A DNA stretch of 64,000 nucleotides from the NCBI RefSeq assembly GCF_007748115.1, contig NZ_CP036289.1, positions 4,650,001 to 4,714,000 of the forward strand, given 5' to 3'. A model generated the notes under the pieces. It ran no database searches. It was given only the letters and a program-made list of their open reading frames with translations, and was not told the DNA's origin. This DNA is from Bremerella volcania. GTDB taxonomy: Bacteria; Planctomycetota; Planctomycetia; Pirellulales; Pirellulaceae. Below are positions 46,653-56,276 of this stretch, piece by piece; within the stretch, counting starts at the first letter, position 1, and each line of letters starts with the position of its first letter. A program made the translations under genes and the position numbers.

Positions 46653-49600
46653 TCACACCCCGGTCAGCGTCCAGGCAGCCCAATAGAAAGGATGCGCTGC
46701 GCCATAGCGACTGCGGCGTGCTTCGATTCGTTGGATCTGAGCCTGACGTAGTGCTTCAGAATGCGAGTTACCATCGGCCACGTTCTGAAAAAAGTCACGC
46801 ATCAACAGAGCCGAGTCGCGGTCGGGCACCTGCCATAGCGTGGAGACAATCGTTTTGGCTCCGGCAAGCTGAAATGCCTGACGCAGCCCTGCGACCCCTT
46901 CGCCGGAGTTCACCTTCCCCACGCCTGTCTCGCAGGCACTCAGCACGACTAATTCTGTGCCGCGCAGGTCGAGACTGAGGATCTCCATGCCGGTCAAAAT
47001 ACCATCATCGCCCCGAGCGGTCGGGTTGTTGCACCCGGCCAACAGCAACCCGCAGCGAAGCAACGGATTCTCAGGCTTACCGTTCTTCGCATGGGAAGGA
47101 TTCGCCGAGCGTGTGGCCACCGATTGGCCGGCAGGCCGGTCTTGTTCTGGCAGGAAGAACCCATGCGTGCTGAGCACCAGGATCTTCGGGCTCTTCACCT
47201 GCTTAGCAACCGTTTCGAGCGCAAACTTGCCCAGGTATTGAATCGGCTCTTTACCACAGATTTGCGTGACGCTCGGGGCGATCGCCATGGCTTCTAACCG
47301 CGTGCTCGGCAAAGAGGATACCTGTGGAATCGCGGTTCGCGAGATCGCGCCGACGGGCAGTTTCTGCACGTCGATCGAACGAAAGATCGACTGCACGGCA
47401 TTACGGACACTATCGGGCGTCAGGTCGAAGCTGGGATCGGCAAACAAAAGAGGCGGCCCGATCACTGCTTTGTCCTTGGGCAGAACCAGTTCGCGACCGC
47501 TGGTGAGATAACGGATCGAATAGTCTTCAATCAAAAAACGATCTTCGGCGGTCGGCACGGAATTCCACGGCATCAGCCACAATGCCCCGTCGGGGCTTAA
47601 CAGCAGCTGCTTCGTCTCGGCGGGGATTCGCTTGGCGATCGGATCCCACAACTTCTCTTTAACCGGGGCCAAGACCGTCTGCCAGGCAGTCGATTCCGCC
47701 TCGCCGGTGGTTTGCGAAAGGAACGAGTCGCGGAGCTGATTGTCGCTTATCCAGCTGCGTATTTCGGTGATGGAGCGATCGATCGCAGCACTCTCTCCGA
47801 GGTCAATCAGTTGGACCTCTCCCTTCCCTTTCGGCGGAATGATGTAGGCGATGTAGCGGGCATCGCGGAAACGATCACGACCGGCACTGACCGCGAAAAG
47901 GTCGATGGGACGAACCTGAATGATGTTCACCATCAGTTGATCGTCGGTCATCACGCCGCGAACGGCATCCAACTCGACCCAATGATCTTGCACGACCGGC
48001 TTGCCGACTCGCTCGGCTAATTGACGCCCGAGCGTCTCTTCCTGCTTCGAGAGTGCGGCAATCTTGGCCGTTCGCGCATCGGCCTCTCCTTCTTCCGGTT
48101 TGGCCAGCGCCAAAGAGGCCAACTCTTGGCGAACTTGCAGCAGTTGCTGAGCAATCTCCCGCGACTGGGCATCGGTCAGATCTCGCGTCAATGTTTCGCG
48201 TGCAGCCAACGATTCCTGCGAGACCCCCTTGTAGTTCAACAGCCAGCCAGCCGATTTCTCGACGGCAGCCGGGTCCTCGCTATTGGCCAGTGCCAGGGCC
48301 ATGGCGACGGACTTCTCTTCGTCCATCTTGAGATACAAGATTTGCTCGGTCGGCGAGAGGGAAGCGAGTATCCGAGAATTGAAAACACGCGTGTCTCGCG
48401 CGTAGGCGTCAAAACGGTCGAACGCTTCGTCCCATTGTTTTTCGCTCGCGGACAGGTAGGCCCGCATCATCTTCAGGTTGAGCGTTTCGGGGTGCTCTGG
48501 TCCCAGGATTCGCACATGAGCTTCGAGTGCTTGATCGTACAGTTTACGGGCCGTTTCATATTGGCCAGCGTCATGCTCGAGCCATCCCCGCGACCAATTG
48601 ACGTAACCGCACTCGATACTGTCACTGCCATTCTTTTCGCGGAACATGGCCAGGATTCGATCGTATCGTTCGCGGGCCTCGTCGTATTTGCCGAGCAAAT
48701 GGTCGACGCCAGCGACGCTGTGTTCCAAATCGAGCGTCGTAGTATGGGTCTCTCCGAACAGACGCCGCGAGAGTTCCAACGCCTCGCCATACTTCTCTCG
48801 TGCCTCGCGATGCTTGTCTTGCTCGTCATCGAGATACGCCAGGTCCATGAGCGTATAGAGCGAGTTTTGGTTTTCCTTGCCGAAGAGATCGACTTCGATC
48901 CGGTACAACTTCTGGAGCAACTGTTCGGCCGAAACGTAGTCTCCCAGGCTGGTAAATACATTCGCCAGGTAGCTCATGGCGAAGCGTGCCGTTTCGGATT
49001 CCGGCATTTGCTGCAGTTGGGCGATCGCAAGCACTCGTTCATAATGTCTTCGCGCCGTCGGCAGGTCCCCCTTCATCTCGGCCAGGCTCCCCAGTTCCAG
49101 AAGGACATCGGCCGCATCGAGACTATCGCTGCCATAAACGTCGACAGCAACCTTGTGGGCCTGGTTGAGGTACTGTTCGGCCTGCCGATCATTGCCAAGC
49201 ACATTCTCAACGGCACCCAGTCGGGTGAGGGCGAAGATTTCTTCACCTCCTTCCAGATCTTCCAGCTGTCGATACGTCTTCACCGCGGAAAGCAAATGAT
49301 CGCGGGCCTTCTCCATGTTGTCGGCGTTGAACTCGGTCATCCCCAGCTCTTCGAAAACCTGTGCCACTTCCAGGCTCTTCGTCCCAAACAAGCGTTTGGC
49401 GTTGGGCAGTGCTTTCTCCAGCACGCTTCGCGAGCGGTCGTTCTCGGAAAGAAACCGGAGTACCTGTCCGAGTCCCATCTGAACGATGACGTACTCTTCG
49501 CTCTCTTGCCCGTAGGCCTTTCCATAGACCTTCAGCACCTGCTCGTACAGCGGCTTCGCTTCGCGGTAGCGTTCCATGTCGAAAAGCTGATCCGCTGCAT

Positions 49601-49841
49601 ACTCCATCTCGGCGGCGGTCGCCTTGCTTTGCGGCCCCAGCTCTTTGACGAAGATCTGGATGACCTTCAGTTGGACCTCGTACGCCTCGTTCCACTTCTC
49701 GGCTTCGTTCAACGCATCGATCTGCTCGTTCAGCTGATTGACCGCATCGGCTGCCCTGCCCGTCAGTTCCTGGGCATGCACTGGCACAAGCATCAGTCCG
49801 GCAACAAGAACGCCAGCAACGGCCCTCAAGAAGCTTTGCAT
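46653..49841 (-). CDS. Secreted TPR-CHAT caspase-like protein (second paralogue)
   Basis: This 1062-residue protein is read from ATG 49841, with GGGGAG six bases upstream; an ATG two codons earlier sits directly on that motif and is less likely. Its order is the same as in the convergent neighbour: signal peptide (FLRAVAGVLVAGLMLVPVHA), TPR array about 40-450 (YREAKPLYEQVLKVYGKAYG), linker, CHAT domain. The dyad is His893 (VLSTHGFFLP) and Cys970 (LSACETGVG). The CHAT end is very similar to the first paralogue (RDSALLMRDFFQNVADG against RDSAVLMRDFFEQMAED), so the two arose by duplication, with inversion. The TPR parts diverge more, which could mean different partners. Confidence 0.9.
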   Translation of the reverse strand: MQSFLRAVAGVLVAGLMLVPVHAQELTGRAADAVNQLNEQIDALNEAEKWNEAYEVQLKVIQIFVKELGPQSKATAAEMEYAADQLFDMERYREAKPLYEQVLKVYGKAYGQESEEYVIVQMGLGQVLRFLSENDRSRSVLEKALPNAKRLFGTKSLEVAQVFEELGMTEFNADNMEKARDHLLSAVKTYRQLEDLEGGEEIFALTRLGAVENVLGNDRQAEQYLNQAHKVAVDVYGSDSLDAADVLLELGSLAEMKGDLPTARRHYERVLAIAQLQQMPESETARFAMSYLANVFTSLGDYVSAEQLLQKLYRIEVDLFGKENQNSLYTLMDLAYLDDEQDKHREAREKYGEALELSRRLFGETHTTTLDLEHSVAGVDHLLGKYDEARERYDRILAMFREKNGSDSIECGYVNWSRGWLEHDAGQYETARKLYDQALEAHVRILGPEHPETLNLKMMRAYLSASEKQWDEAFDRFDAYARDTRVFNSRILASLSPTEQILYLKMDEEKSVAMALALANSEDPAAVEKSAGWLLNYKGVSQESLAARETLTRDLTDAQSREIAQQLLQVRQELASLALAKPEEGEADARTAKIAALSKQEETLGRQLAERVGKPVVQDHWVELDAVRGVMTDDQLMVNIIQVRPIDLFAVSAGRDRFRDARYIAYIIPPKGKGEVQLIDLGESAAIDRSITEIRSWISDNQLRDSFLSQTTGEAESTAWQTVLAPVKEKLWDPIAKRIPAETKQLLLSPDGALWLMPWNSVPTAEDRFLIEDYSIRYLTSGRELVLPKDKAVIGPPLLFADPSFDLTPDSVRNAVQSIFRSIDVQKLPVGAISRTAIPQVSSLPSTRLEAMAIAPSVTQICGKEPIQYLGKFALETVAKQVKSPKILVLSTHGFFLPEQDRPAGQSVATRSANPSHAKNGKPENPLLRCGLLLAGCNNPTARGDDGILTGMEILSLDLRGTELVVLSACETGVGKVNSGEGVAGLRQAFQLAGAKTIVSTLWQVPDRDSALLMRDFFQNVADGNSHSEALRQAQIQRIEARRSRYGAAHPFYWAAWTLTGV

Positions 49842-49956
49842 CGACATCTCCCCCCACGAGATTCCCCATTACGATGAAAGTCAGAGCGTTTAGCGTCCTG
49901 AATTCCGGGGCGGATGTCAAACTTTTTCACAGGGGGCGATGATTCTTGCTGTTTTC

Positions 49957-50169
49957 TTATGAAACAAGCTGCTGAATCAGGTCCTGGACATGCCAGTTGT
50001 CAGCCCCCTGAACGATCATGCACGAGACCTCACCCATCTTGTGCCCCACCCGGACGCAGTTACAGCATCCGGGCGATCGGCAGTTCATCGTCGGCATTCT
50101 CATCCTTGCCGCATCATTGTTCCCCTCGATGGCAATGACGACATCGGCTTGATCCGATCCATTCAACAT
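49957..50169 (-). CDS. Possible small cysteine-rich protein
   Basis: This 70-residue open frame lies upstream of the second TPR-CHAT gene on the same strand. It reads like a protein rather than noise: SDQADVVIAIEGNNDAARMR, then a cysteine cluster in NCRSPGCCNC, then VGHKMGEVSCMIVQGADNW and an amphipathic end HVQDLIQQLVS. The C-x(5)-C-C-x-C spacing suggests metal binding. No good Shine-Dalgarno sequence precedes the ATG and the frame is open further upstream, so the start is unsure. I do not recognise the family. Confidence 0.4.
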   Translation of the reverse strand: MLNGSDQADVVIAIEGNNDAARMRMPTMNCRSPGCCNCVRVGHKMGEVSCMIVQGADNWHVQDLIQQLVS

Positions 50170-50506
50170 TCGTCGAACAGAAAAGGGGGAACTCGCGGGA
50201 AACCTAATTATCCATTCGACTTATGGAAATTCCTGCGATTCGATCGGGTTCCGCTGGTCTGGTAATCCTCGCCAGAATGACCTAAGTCCCGCGCTCATTT
50301 CGTCTTCCATCTGCCGGCAAAGCCTTTTCTAAATCAAAATGCCACAAAATTTACCGGCAGATTTGCATATCCTTTGCGGTAATAAAGTGGTATCAATGGT
50401 AGTTGCACACTCACCACGAATGCCCCCACCCAAACTCCCCCTGCCCCGCCTCCGCTGCTTGCCGATCAGCTGGCAGTACCTGCCGTTTTCCTGGGCCTGT
50501 TGACTC
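50170..50506. other. Intergenic region without a clear gene
   Basis: I see no convincing coding frame in these 337 bp. The stretch from about 50320 to 50400 is A/T-rich (AAATCAAAATGCCACAAAATTT, TAATAAAGTGGTA) and may hold the promoter of the DUF1592 gene. Short open frames on both strands here have no protein-like features. Confidence 0.5.
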
Positions 50507-53209
50507 ATGTCGAAGACCTCGAATCGAACTTATTCGCTGCGATTTGCACTATGCGCTACCGCTTTGTTGGTTGCGCTCGCAAGTACCCTCCGCGCCGAGC
50601 CTCCTTCGCTTGCCGAGTTGAAACGCACCGGCCTCGAGCGTTCTCGCTTTCATGCGGCAGTCGCAGAAGCCAAATCGCTGACCTCCGATGGCCAGCCACC
50701 CCAGGCCGATCTGGAAACGTTCAAGTCGACGATCAAGCCGCTGCTGTCGCAATACTGTTACGACTGCCATGGTCCTGACACCATGGAGGGGAACGTGCAG
50801 GTCTCTGCACTCGATCCGGATCTACTGCGAGGCGGCGATACGGACTGGTGGACCGAGGTCTTTGCCGCCGTCACCAAAGGGGAGATGCCCCCGCCTGACC
50901 AATATGAAATGGGAGACGCCGAGCGTCGCCAGATTGTCGATTGGCTATCCCGTGAACTGGAAGCGGCATCGGCCCTGCGTCGCCAGTCAGGCACCCATTC
51001 GGCCTTCCGTCGTCTGACCCGCTACGAATACAACTATGCCCTGCAAGACCTGCTCGGTCTGCCGTGGGACTTCGCCAAAGACCTTCCGCCGGAACCCCAT
51101 TCGGAGGAAGGCTTCGAGAACAGCTCGGAGCTGCTTCATCTCTCTGTCTCCCAGTTTGAAACCTACCATCGTCTGGCCCGCGAAGCCCTCGACCGTGCGT
51201 CGTTTATCGGCGATCGCCCCCCCACGCTGTATTGGGGCGTTGCCATGGAAGACGCAGCCAGCCGCGAGTGGAAGCAGCAGGACGACAAGATCAACAAAGC
51301 GAAGAAAGACCACGCCGATAACCCAGAGAAGCTGGCGGCGGAACTCGCCAAGCTGGAGAACAACTTTCACCAGCCGCATTCCACCGCGTATTACAAGCAG
51401 CTCTCGACCGGTCGAACGGCCAAGGCCGAGTGGTCTTACCATGGCGCCAAGTACGCGTTCGCTCCAACCGATGCGAAGCCTGAGTTTCCTGCCAGCCACG
51501 ACTGCGTAGCAATCCTGCCGGCAAACCGTCGACAGAATCTGATTGTTGAACTCGGCAATCGCTTGCCTGACGAAGGCACCATGCGAGTCACCGTCAGGGC
51601 TTCGCGTGTCAATAGCGACAGCCCAGGCTATCCGAGCCTGCAACTACTGTTTGGCTGGCAAGCGAGCAACGAAGGACGAGCACTGCTTCGCGTCAGCGAC
51701 GAAGACGTTCCTGTCACGGCGAGTGCTGATGATCCTCAGCTGATTCAATGGGACGTTCCCCTGGGGGAAATCTACCCGCGTAACTCGGTTCGTAAAACAT
51801 CCTCGATGGGAGCCATCCCCAGCCCTTCTGAATACATCCGCATCGCGAACAGCGCCGCGTCGTCCGGCGACGTGCAAATTGATTACGTCCTGGTCGAAGC
51901 CCCCGTCTATCAGCAGTGGCCGCCCGCATCGCACACCAATCTCTTTTTCGCCAGCAAGCACTCCGGGGATGAACTCGCTTATGCCCGCGAGATCCTGCAG
52001 CGTTTCATGTCTCGCGCTTGGCGACGCATACCGACTGACGCGGAGGTCGACCGCAAGCTTGCTCTCTTCAAGATGATGCGTGCCGAGTGCGATCACTTTG
52101 AAGAGGCCGTGCTCGAAGTCTTAGCGACCATCCTGTCGTCTCCCCAGTTCTTATACGTGGCCCAATCGCCTCCCGCCGAACGTGCCAACGAAACAACCGC
52201 GACCACTTCGGCCATTGATAACTACCGCCTGGCGTCGCGTCTTTCGCTTTTCCTGTGGTGCAGCTTGCCCGATGACGAGTTGCTGAAGTTAGCCGAAAGT
52301 GGCAAGCTGTCCGGCAACACGGTCCTGGCTGCCCAGGTCGAGCGGATGCTCAAGGATCCGCGCAGCGATCGACTTTCCGAGCACTTCGTACATCAGTGGT
52401 TGAATCTGGAACTGCTCGGGTTCGTCAACTTGAAGCAGATCGATCCCCTTCTGAAAGAAGCGATGCAGCACGAGCCGGTTGCCCTTTTCGACGAAATCCT
52501 CGATCAGAACGCGAGCGTCCTCGACTTTTTGCACTGCGACTACACGATGGTCAATCAGCGTCTGGCTCAGCACTACGGCCTTTCCGGCGTGTACGGCAAT
52601 CACTTCCGCCGCGTTCCGCTCGAAGGAGACTTCCGGCAAGGGGGCCTACTCACGCAGCCAGGCGTCTTGGCGATGAACTCAGATTACCCCGACTCGCATC
52701 CCCTGAAGCGAGCCATCTGGTTACTCGAATGTTTGCTGGCCGATCCGCCGCCGCCACCTCCGCCTGCGGTACCGCAGATTGACCTGGCCGATCCTGAGAT
52801 CGCGAAGATGACCCTCAAGGAGCGGATCGAGAATCATCGCAATCACGCGGCGTGCAAGTCGTGTCATGTGAAGATCGACCCGTGGGGGATCGCCTTCGAA
52901 AACTACGACGCGCTCGGCAAATGGCGGAACGATATTCGCGGCAAGCCGGTCGATGCATCCAGTCAGCTGTTCAACGGCGAAACGCTTTCCGGCATGGACG
53001 GCCTGAAACGCTTCCTGCTGGAAAACCGACAAGATCAGTTCATGCAAGCCATGACCAGTAAGCTCGCCACGTTCGCCCTGGGACGTCCCCTTCGATTCGA
53101 GGATCGGGCCGAAGTCGATGCCATCACCGCCCAGGTCCGTCTGGAAGGGGACGGCCTTCGCACGATGATCCACACGATCGTTCAAAGCGATTTATTCAAG
53201 TCACAATAA
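50507..53209 (+). CDS. DUF1587/DUF1592/DUF1588/DUF1585 planctomycete cytochrome (second copy)
   Basis: This 900-residue exported protein has a signal peptide (SLRFALCATALLVALASTLRA) and an extra 40-residue lead before the cytochrome part. The haem motif CYDCH is at C84-H88. DUF1587 follows (FRRLTRYEYNYALQDLLGLPW). A charged helical insert around 245-285 (KQQDDKINKAKKDHADNPEKLAAELAKLE) is absent from the copy at 14526. DUF1592 (NYRLASRLSLFLWCSLPDDELL) and the second motif CKSCH (C783-H787) in CKSCHVKIDPWGIAFENYDALG lead to DUF1585 (KLATFALGRPLRFEDR). It is followed after 73 bp by its DUF1552 partner. The reaction is unknown. Confidence 0.93.
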   Translation: MSKTSNRTYSLRFALCATALLVALASTLRAEPPSLAELKRTGLERSRFHAAVAEAKSLTSDGQPPQADLETFKSTIKPLLSQYCYDCHGPDTMEGNVQVSALDPDLLRGGDTDWWTEVFAAVTKGEMPPPDQYEMGDAERRQIVDWLSRELEAASALRRQSGTHSAFRRLTRYEYNYALQDLLGLPWDFAKDLPPEPHSEEGFENSSELLHLSVSQFETYHRLAREALDRASFIGDRPPTLYWGVAMEDAASREWKQQDDKINKAKKDHADNPEKLAAELAKLENNFHQPHSTAYYKQLSTGRTAKAEWSYHGAKYAFAPTDAKPEFPASHDCVAILPANRRQNLIVELGNRLPDEGTMRVTVRASRVNSDSPGYPSLQLLFGWQASNEGRALLRVSDEDVPVTASADDPQLIQWDVPLGEIYPRNSVRKTSSMGAIPSPSEYIRIANSAASSGDVQIDYVLVEAPVYQQWPPASHTNLFFASKHSGDELAYAREILQRFMSRAWRRIPTDAEVDRKLALFKMMRAECDHFEEAVLEVLATILSSPQFLYVAQSPPAERANETTATTSAIDNYRLASRLSLFLWCSLPDDELLKLAESGKLSGNTVLAAQVERMLKDPRSDRLSEHFVHQWLNLELLGFVNLKQIDPLLKEAMQHEPVALFDEILDQNASVLDFLHCDYTMVNQRLAQHYGLSGVYGNHFRRVPLEGDFRQGGLLTQPGVLAMNSDYPDSHPLKRAIWLLECLLADPPPPPPPAVPQIDLADPEIAKMTLKERIENHRNHAACKSCHVKIDPWGIAFENYDALGKWRNDIRGKPVDASSQLFNGETLSGMDGLKRFLLENRQDQFMQAMTSKLATFALGRPLRFEDRAEVDAITAQVRLEGDGLRTMIHTIVQSDLFKSQ

Positions 53210-53282
53210 TAGTTTTAGGACACCGCAAGTAATCCTCGCAGGCGGTTCGCCGCTGGCCCACCACTGCTGAAAGTAACGAGTC

Positions 53283-54686
53283 ATGGGATTGAATTTTCGT
53301 AGCCTGGATCGACGACGGTTCTTACGCGGAAGCGGTGTCGCACTCGCCTTACCACTGTTTGGCTCGCTGCTTCCCTCGTCGGCGTTTGGGGAACCGCAAC
53401 CGGTGAATCCGAAGCGACTGGGCTGCTTCTACTTTCCCGACGGCGTGCCGATGCCGCTGCCGGAAGATCCTTCGTACCACGACTGGTCGTGGTTTCCGCA
53501 CGGCGATGGGCAGGAGTTCACCTTCTCCAAGGTCATGCAGCCGCTTGAGCCACTCAAGTCGGAGTTGACGATACTCTCTGGCTTCTCGCATCCACGCTCG
53601 CGCGACGTTCACGGGCACAACAATGCCGACCAGTTCCTGACGGCCGCCCCGACCGGAGGCGGCGATCGCGAGTACGCCAACACCATCTCACTCGACCAGG
53701 AATACGTCAAGCATGTTGGCGATCAAACGCGGATCGCCTCGCTGGTGATGTCGACCGATGGGGGAACCGGCACGGCCCGCGGAACCCATACGATTTCGTT
53801 CGATCGCAACGGACGCCCGATCCCTGCCGAGCATCGCCCGAAGCAGATCTTCGACATGTTGTTCGTGAAGCGAAACGGCGACTCTGCCCGACGCCTGGCC
53901 CTCAGCCAGAGTGCTCTCGACGAGATGCTGGCCGATGCCAATTCGCTCAAGAAGTCCCTTTCGACGCACGACCGACATCGCCTGGACGAATACTTGGACT
54001 CGGTCCGTCAGGCCGAGATCAAGGTCGAAAAGGCGAAGCAGTGGCTTAACGTGCCGCTGCCCACGGTTGACGGTGACTTGCTCAATTTGGAGTTGACCAC
54101 CGATCAGCCGCGTGAGTATCTGCAGACGATGTTCGATCTGATCTACCTGGCATTCAAGACCGACTCGACGCGGGTAGCGACCTATCAAATCGGCCGCGAA
54201 AACGGCGTTGGCCGCAGCGACCATCTCGCCCGGGCCGTTGGCTTTAACCTCGCTCATCAGTTGTCGCATGAGACGAAGAACCCGGACGGCTGGAAAAACT
54301 TCGGCATCTATTGTCAGTTCCTCAACGAAGAGTTCGGACGCTTTCTCACTAAACTGAAAGAGACGCCGGAACCGGCCGGAACCGGCAGCATGCTCGACAA
54401 CACCTTGCTGCTGATGGGCTCGGCCTCCAGTGCGTTCCACCTGTCTCGCAACTATCCGCTGATCCTCGCCGGTGGCAAGCAGATGGGCCTGAAACATGGC
54501 CAGTACATTAACCACGCCGGGATGAACTTCCAAGGGGGACCTTGGCTGGGCAAAGGGGAACCCTGGCAAGACAAGGCCAAAGGGGTCGACATTCCCCTTT
54601 CCAATCTGTTCGTCACGATGCTGCAGCGACTGGGCACCGGCGCTGAGTCGTTTGCGGACAGCACCGGAACGATCGCCAACATCTAA
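53283..54686 (+). CDS. DUF1552 protein with Tat signal (second copy)
   Basis: This 467-residue protein carries a clear twin-arginine signal, DRRRFLRGSGVALALPLFGSLL. The DUF1552 core follows: RLGCFYFPDGVPMPLP, a HRPKQIFDMLFVKRNGDSARR segment near residue 180, TRVATYQIGRENG, and MLDNTLLLMGSASSAFHLSRNYPLILAGG. It is similar in layout to the copy at 16971 but the sequences differ substantially, so this is an old duplication of the whole cytochrome/DUF1552 pair. It converges with the PQQ-propeller gene with only 6 bp between the stops. Confidence 0.92.
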   Translation: MGLNFRSLDRRRFLRGSGVALALPLFGSLLPSSAFGEPQPVNPKRLGCFYFPDGVPMPLPEDPSYHDWSWFPHGDGQEFTFSKVMQPLEPLKSELTILSGFSHPRSRDVHGHNNADQFLTAAPTGGGDREYANTISLDQEYVKHVGDQTRIASLVMSTDGGTGTARGTHTISFDRNGRPIPAEHRPKQIFDMLFVKRNGDSARRLALSQSALDEMLADANSLKKSLSTHDRHRLDEYLDSVRQAEIKVEKAKQWLNVPLPTVDGDLLNLELTTDQPREYLQTMFDLIYLAFKTDSTRVATYQIGRENGVGRSDHLARAVGFNLAHQLSHETKNPDGWKNFGIYCQFLNEEFGRFLTKLKETPEPAGTGSMLDNTLLLMGSASSAFHLSRNYPLILAGGKQMGLKHGQYINHAGMNFQGGPWLGKGEPWQDKAKGVDIPLSNLFVTMLQRLGTGAESFADSTGTIANI

Positions 54687-54692
54687 ACCGCG

Positions 54693-56006
54693 TTACTTGC
54701 CGTCGCTCACGCGGTACAGGGCTTTCTCCGTCCGCAGCAGGATGTCGTTGCCATCGACCCCTAAGCTGGCCAAAGCACGCTCGCCGAGATCGTTCTCGGC
54801 GACAACCACATATTCATCTCCTGGCCGCACCACGGTCGATTTGCCTGCTTCGTCCAACAGGTAAATCAAGCCACCGGCATACAGTAGCGACGACGAGAAG
54901 TTCCCGCCGACACGTTCTTTCCACACGACATCGCCGGTCAGTCCATCCAAGCACGATAGAATCCCGTTGTCCGAGATAATGTAGACCGACGTTCCAACCG
55001 CCACGAGCGAAGGGTTCAGCGGCACGTTGCGATCGACGACGAACGCCACGTGCGAATCGGTCACGTCCCCTTGCCCGTCCGGCCGCATGGCCATCAGCGT
55101 TGCTCGGTCGTAGCCGGTGCAAACGTAGACCAGCCCGTTCGCAAAAATCGGACGCGGCACGACCGAGTACCCTTTGCCATAGCCGACGCGCCAAATCTCT
55201 TTTCCATTGCTCGGATCGACCGCCATCACCACGCCGCTACCGGCTGAAATCAGCTGCGTCTTGCCGTCGACACCAATCAGCAGCGGCGTGCTGAAGGAAA
55301 AGTACTTCGGGATGTCAGGCACATTGCGTTCGGTTTTCCAGGCCACGTCGCCGGTCGTTTTGTCGAGGGCAATGACCGCCTGCATGTCGGAACCGTCGAT
55401 GCTGAAGATGAGATGATCACCCCAAATCACCGGCGATCCCCCATTTCCATGCGTCGGCCGATAGGTCAGCTCTTGCGTGCTCCAGACGATCGAGCCATCC
55501 TTCTGCCGCAAACAGGCCGTTCCCATGTGACCGAAGTGCACGTAAACCATTTCTCCTTCGAGGTACGGGGTGGGGCTGGCATGGCTGTTCTTGCCATGGA
55601 TCCGCGGAGCCGTTTCGCCGTCCTGCAGGAAGACCTCGACGTCCCAAACGATCTTTCCCGTATCTGCGGCCAGGCATAACGTGCGTAACGAGTGATCCGC
55701 CTTCTTGTCTTCACTCTGGGCAACGGCGGTCGTCAGGAAGATGCGATCCCCGGCAACCACCGGCGAAGACCAGCCTAGCCCCGGCACTTCCTGCTTCCAG
55801 GCAATGTTTTTGTCGGGGCCCCACTCTGTGGGCAGGGTCACGCCTTCGGCAATCCCCTGCCCGGTCGGACCTCGGAACTGATGCCAATTGGATTGGGCCG
55901 CGACGTTACCGGCGAAACAAGTTCCACTCAGCAGGACAAAGGCCAGCAGTAAAAGGGAACGACTAAATCGCGACAAGGGGAAGCCGATCAAGCGGGAGGG
56001 TTTCAT
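54693..56006 (-). CDS. Secreted PQQ-like beta-propeller repeat protein
   Basis: This 437-residue exported protein has a signal peptide (FSRSLLLLAFVLLSGTCFAGNVAAQ). The typical planctomycete entry NWHQFRGPTGQGIAEGVTLPTEW is followed by about seven propeller repeats that end in motifs such as LAADTGKIVWDVEV, ALDKTTGDVAWKTE, AVDPSNGKEIWRVG and CLDGLTGDVVWKE. The architecture is that of quinoprotein dehydrogenase-like or BamB-like propellers; catalytic use of PQQ is not evident. It may be a substrate-binding or scaffold component. Confidence 0.92.
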   Translation of the reverse strand: MKPSRLIGFPLSRFSRSLLLLAFVLLSGTCFAGNVAAQSNWHQFRGPTGQGIAEGVTLPTEWGPDKNIAWKQEVPGLGWSSPVVAGDRIFLTTAVAQSEDKKADHSLRTLCLAADTGKIVWDVEVFLQDGETAPRIHGKNSHASPTPYLEGEMVYVHFGHMGTACLRQKDGSIVWSTQELTYRPTHGNGGSPVIWGDHLIFSIDGSDMQAVIALDKTTGDVAWKTERNVPDIPKYFSFSTPLLIGVDGKTQLISAGSGVVMAVDPSNGKEIWRVGYGKGYSVVPRPIFANGLVYVCTGYDRATLMAMRPDGQGDVTDSHVAFVVDRNVPLNPSLVAVGTSVYIISDNGILSCLDGLTGDVVWKERVGGNFSSSLLYAGGLIYLLDEAGKSTVVRPGDEYVVVAENDLGERALASLGVDGNDILLRTEKALYRVSDGK

Positions 56007-56110
56007 AGGTGTCTGTTGGGTGAGGTAGGACAGTTCAGCGGGTTTTCAGGAAGTCTTATTAATTTAACTAAGAGGCCGAGTGATTAACACATGATTTTCA
56101 ACGAGGAACG

Positions 56111-56201
56111 GGAAGCGCATGCGCAGCATGCTCCGGTCCCCTCGCCCCTTCTGGGCGAGGGTTAGGGTGAGGGGCAGTTCGCTTGATGGAAGCGCATGCG
56201 C
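56111..56201. repeat. 14-bp direct repeats enclosing a CCCTCGCCC hairpin repeat
   Basis: GGAAGCGCATGCGC occurs at 56111-56124 and 56188-56201; GCGCATGCGC is itself palindromic. Between them CCCTCGCCC (56139-56147) pairs with GGGCGAGGG (56153-56161), followed by TTAGGGTGAGGGG. Reverse-complemented, this reads CCCCTCACCCTAA then the hairpin, like the copy at 56277 and the scattered CCCTCACCCTAACCCTCTCCC repeats known from many genomes. Confidence 0.7.
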
Positions 56202-56276
56202 GAACGAGGTTCCAAATCATCAGGAGCTACGTCCGGCGATGCCAGGCAAAGGTCGTTCATGAAACCCTCACCGTAG

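Noticed and set aside
48021..49877. A 618-residue open frame on the plus strand opposite the second TPR-CHAT gene
   Set aside because: It is antisense to a clear TPR-CHAT coding sequence with conserved active residues; its own translation has no recognisable domain and is rich in Gln/Leu/Arg artefacts.
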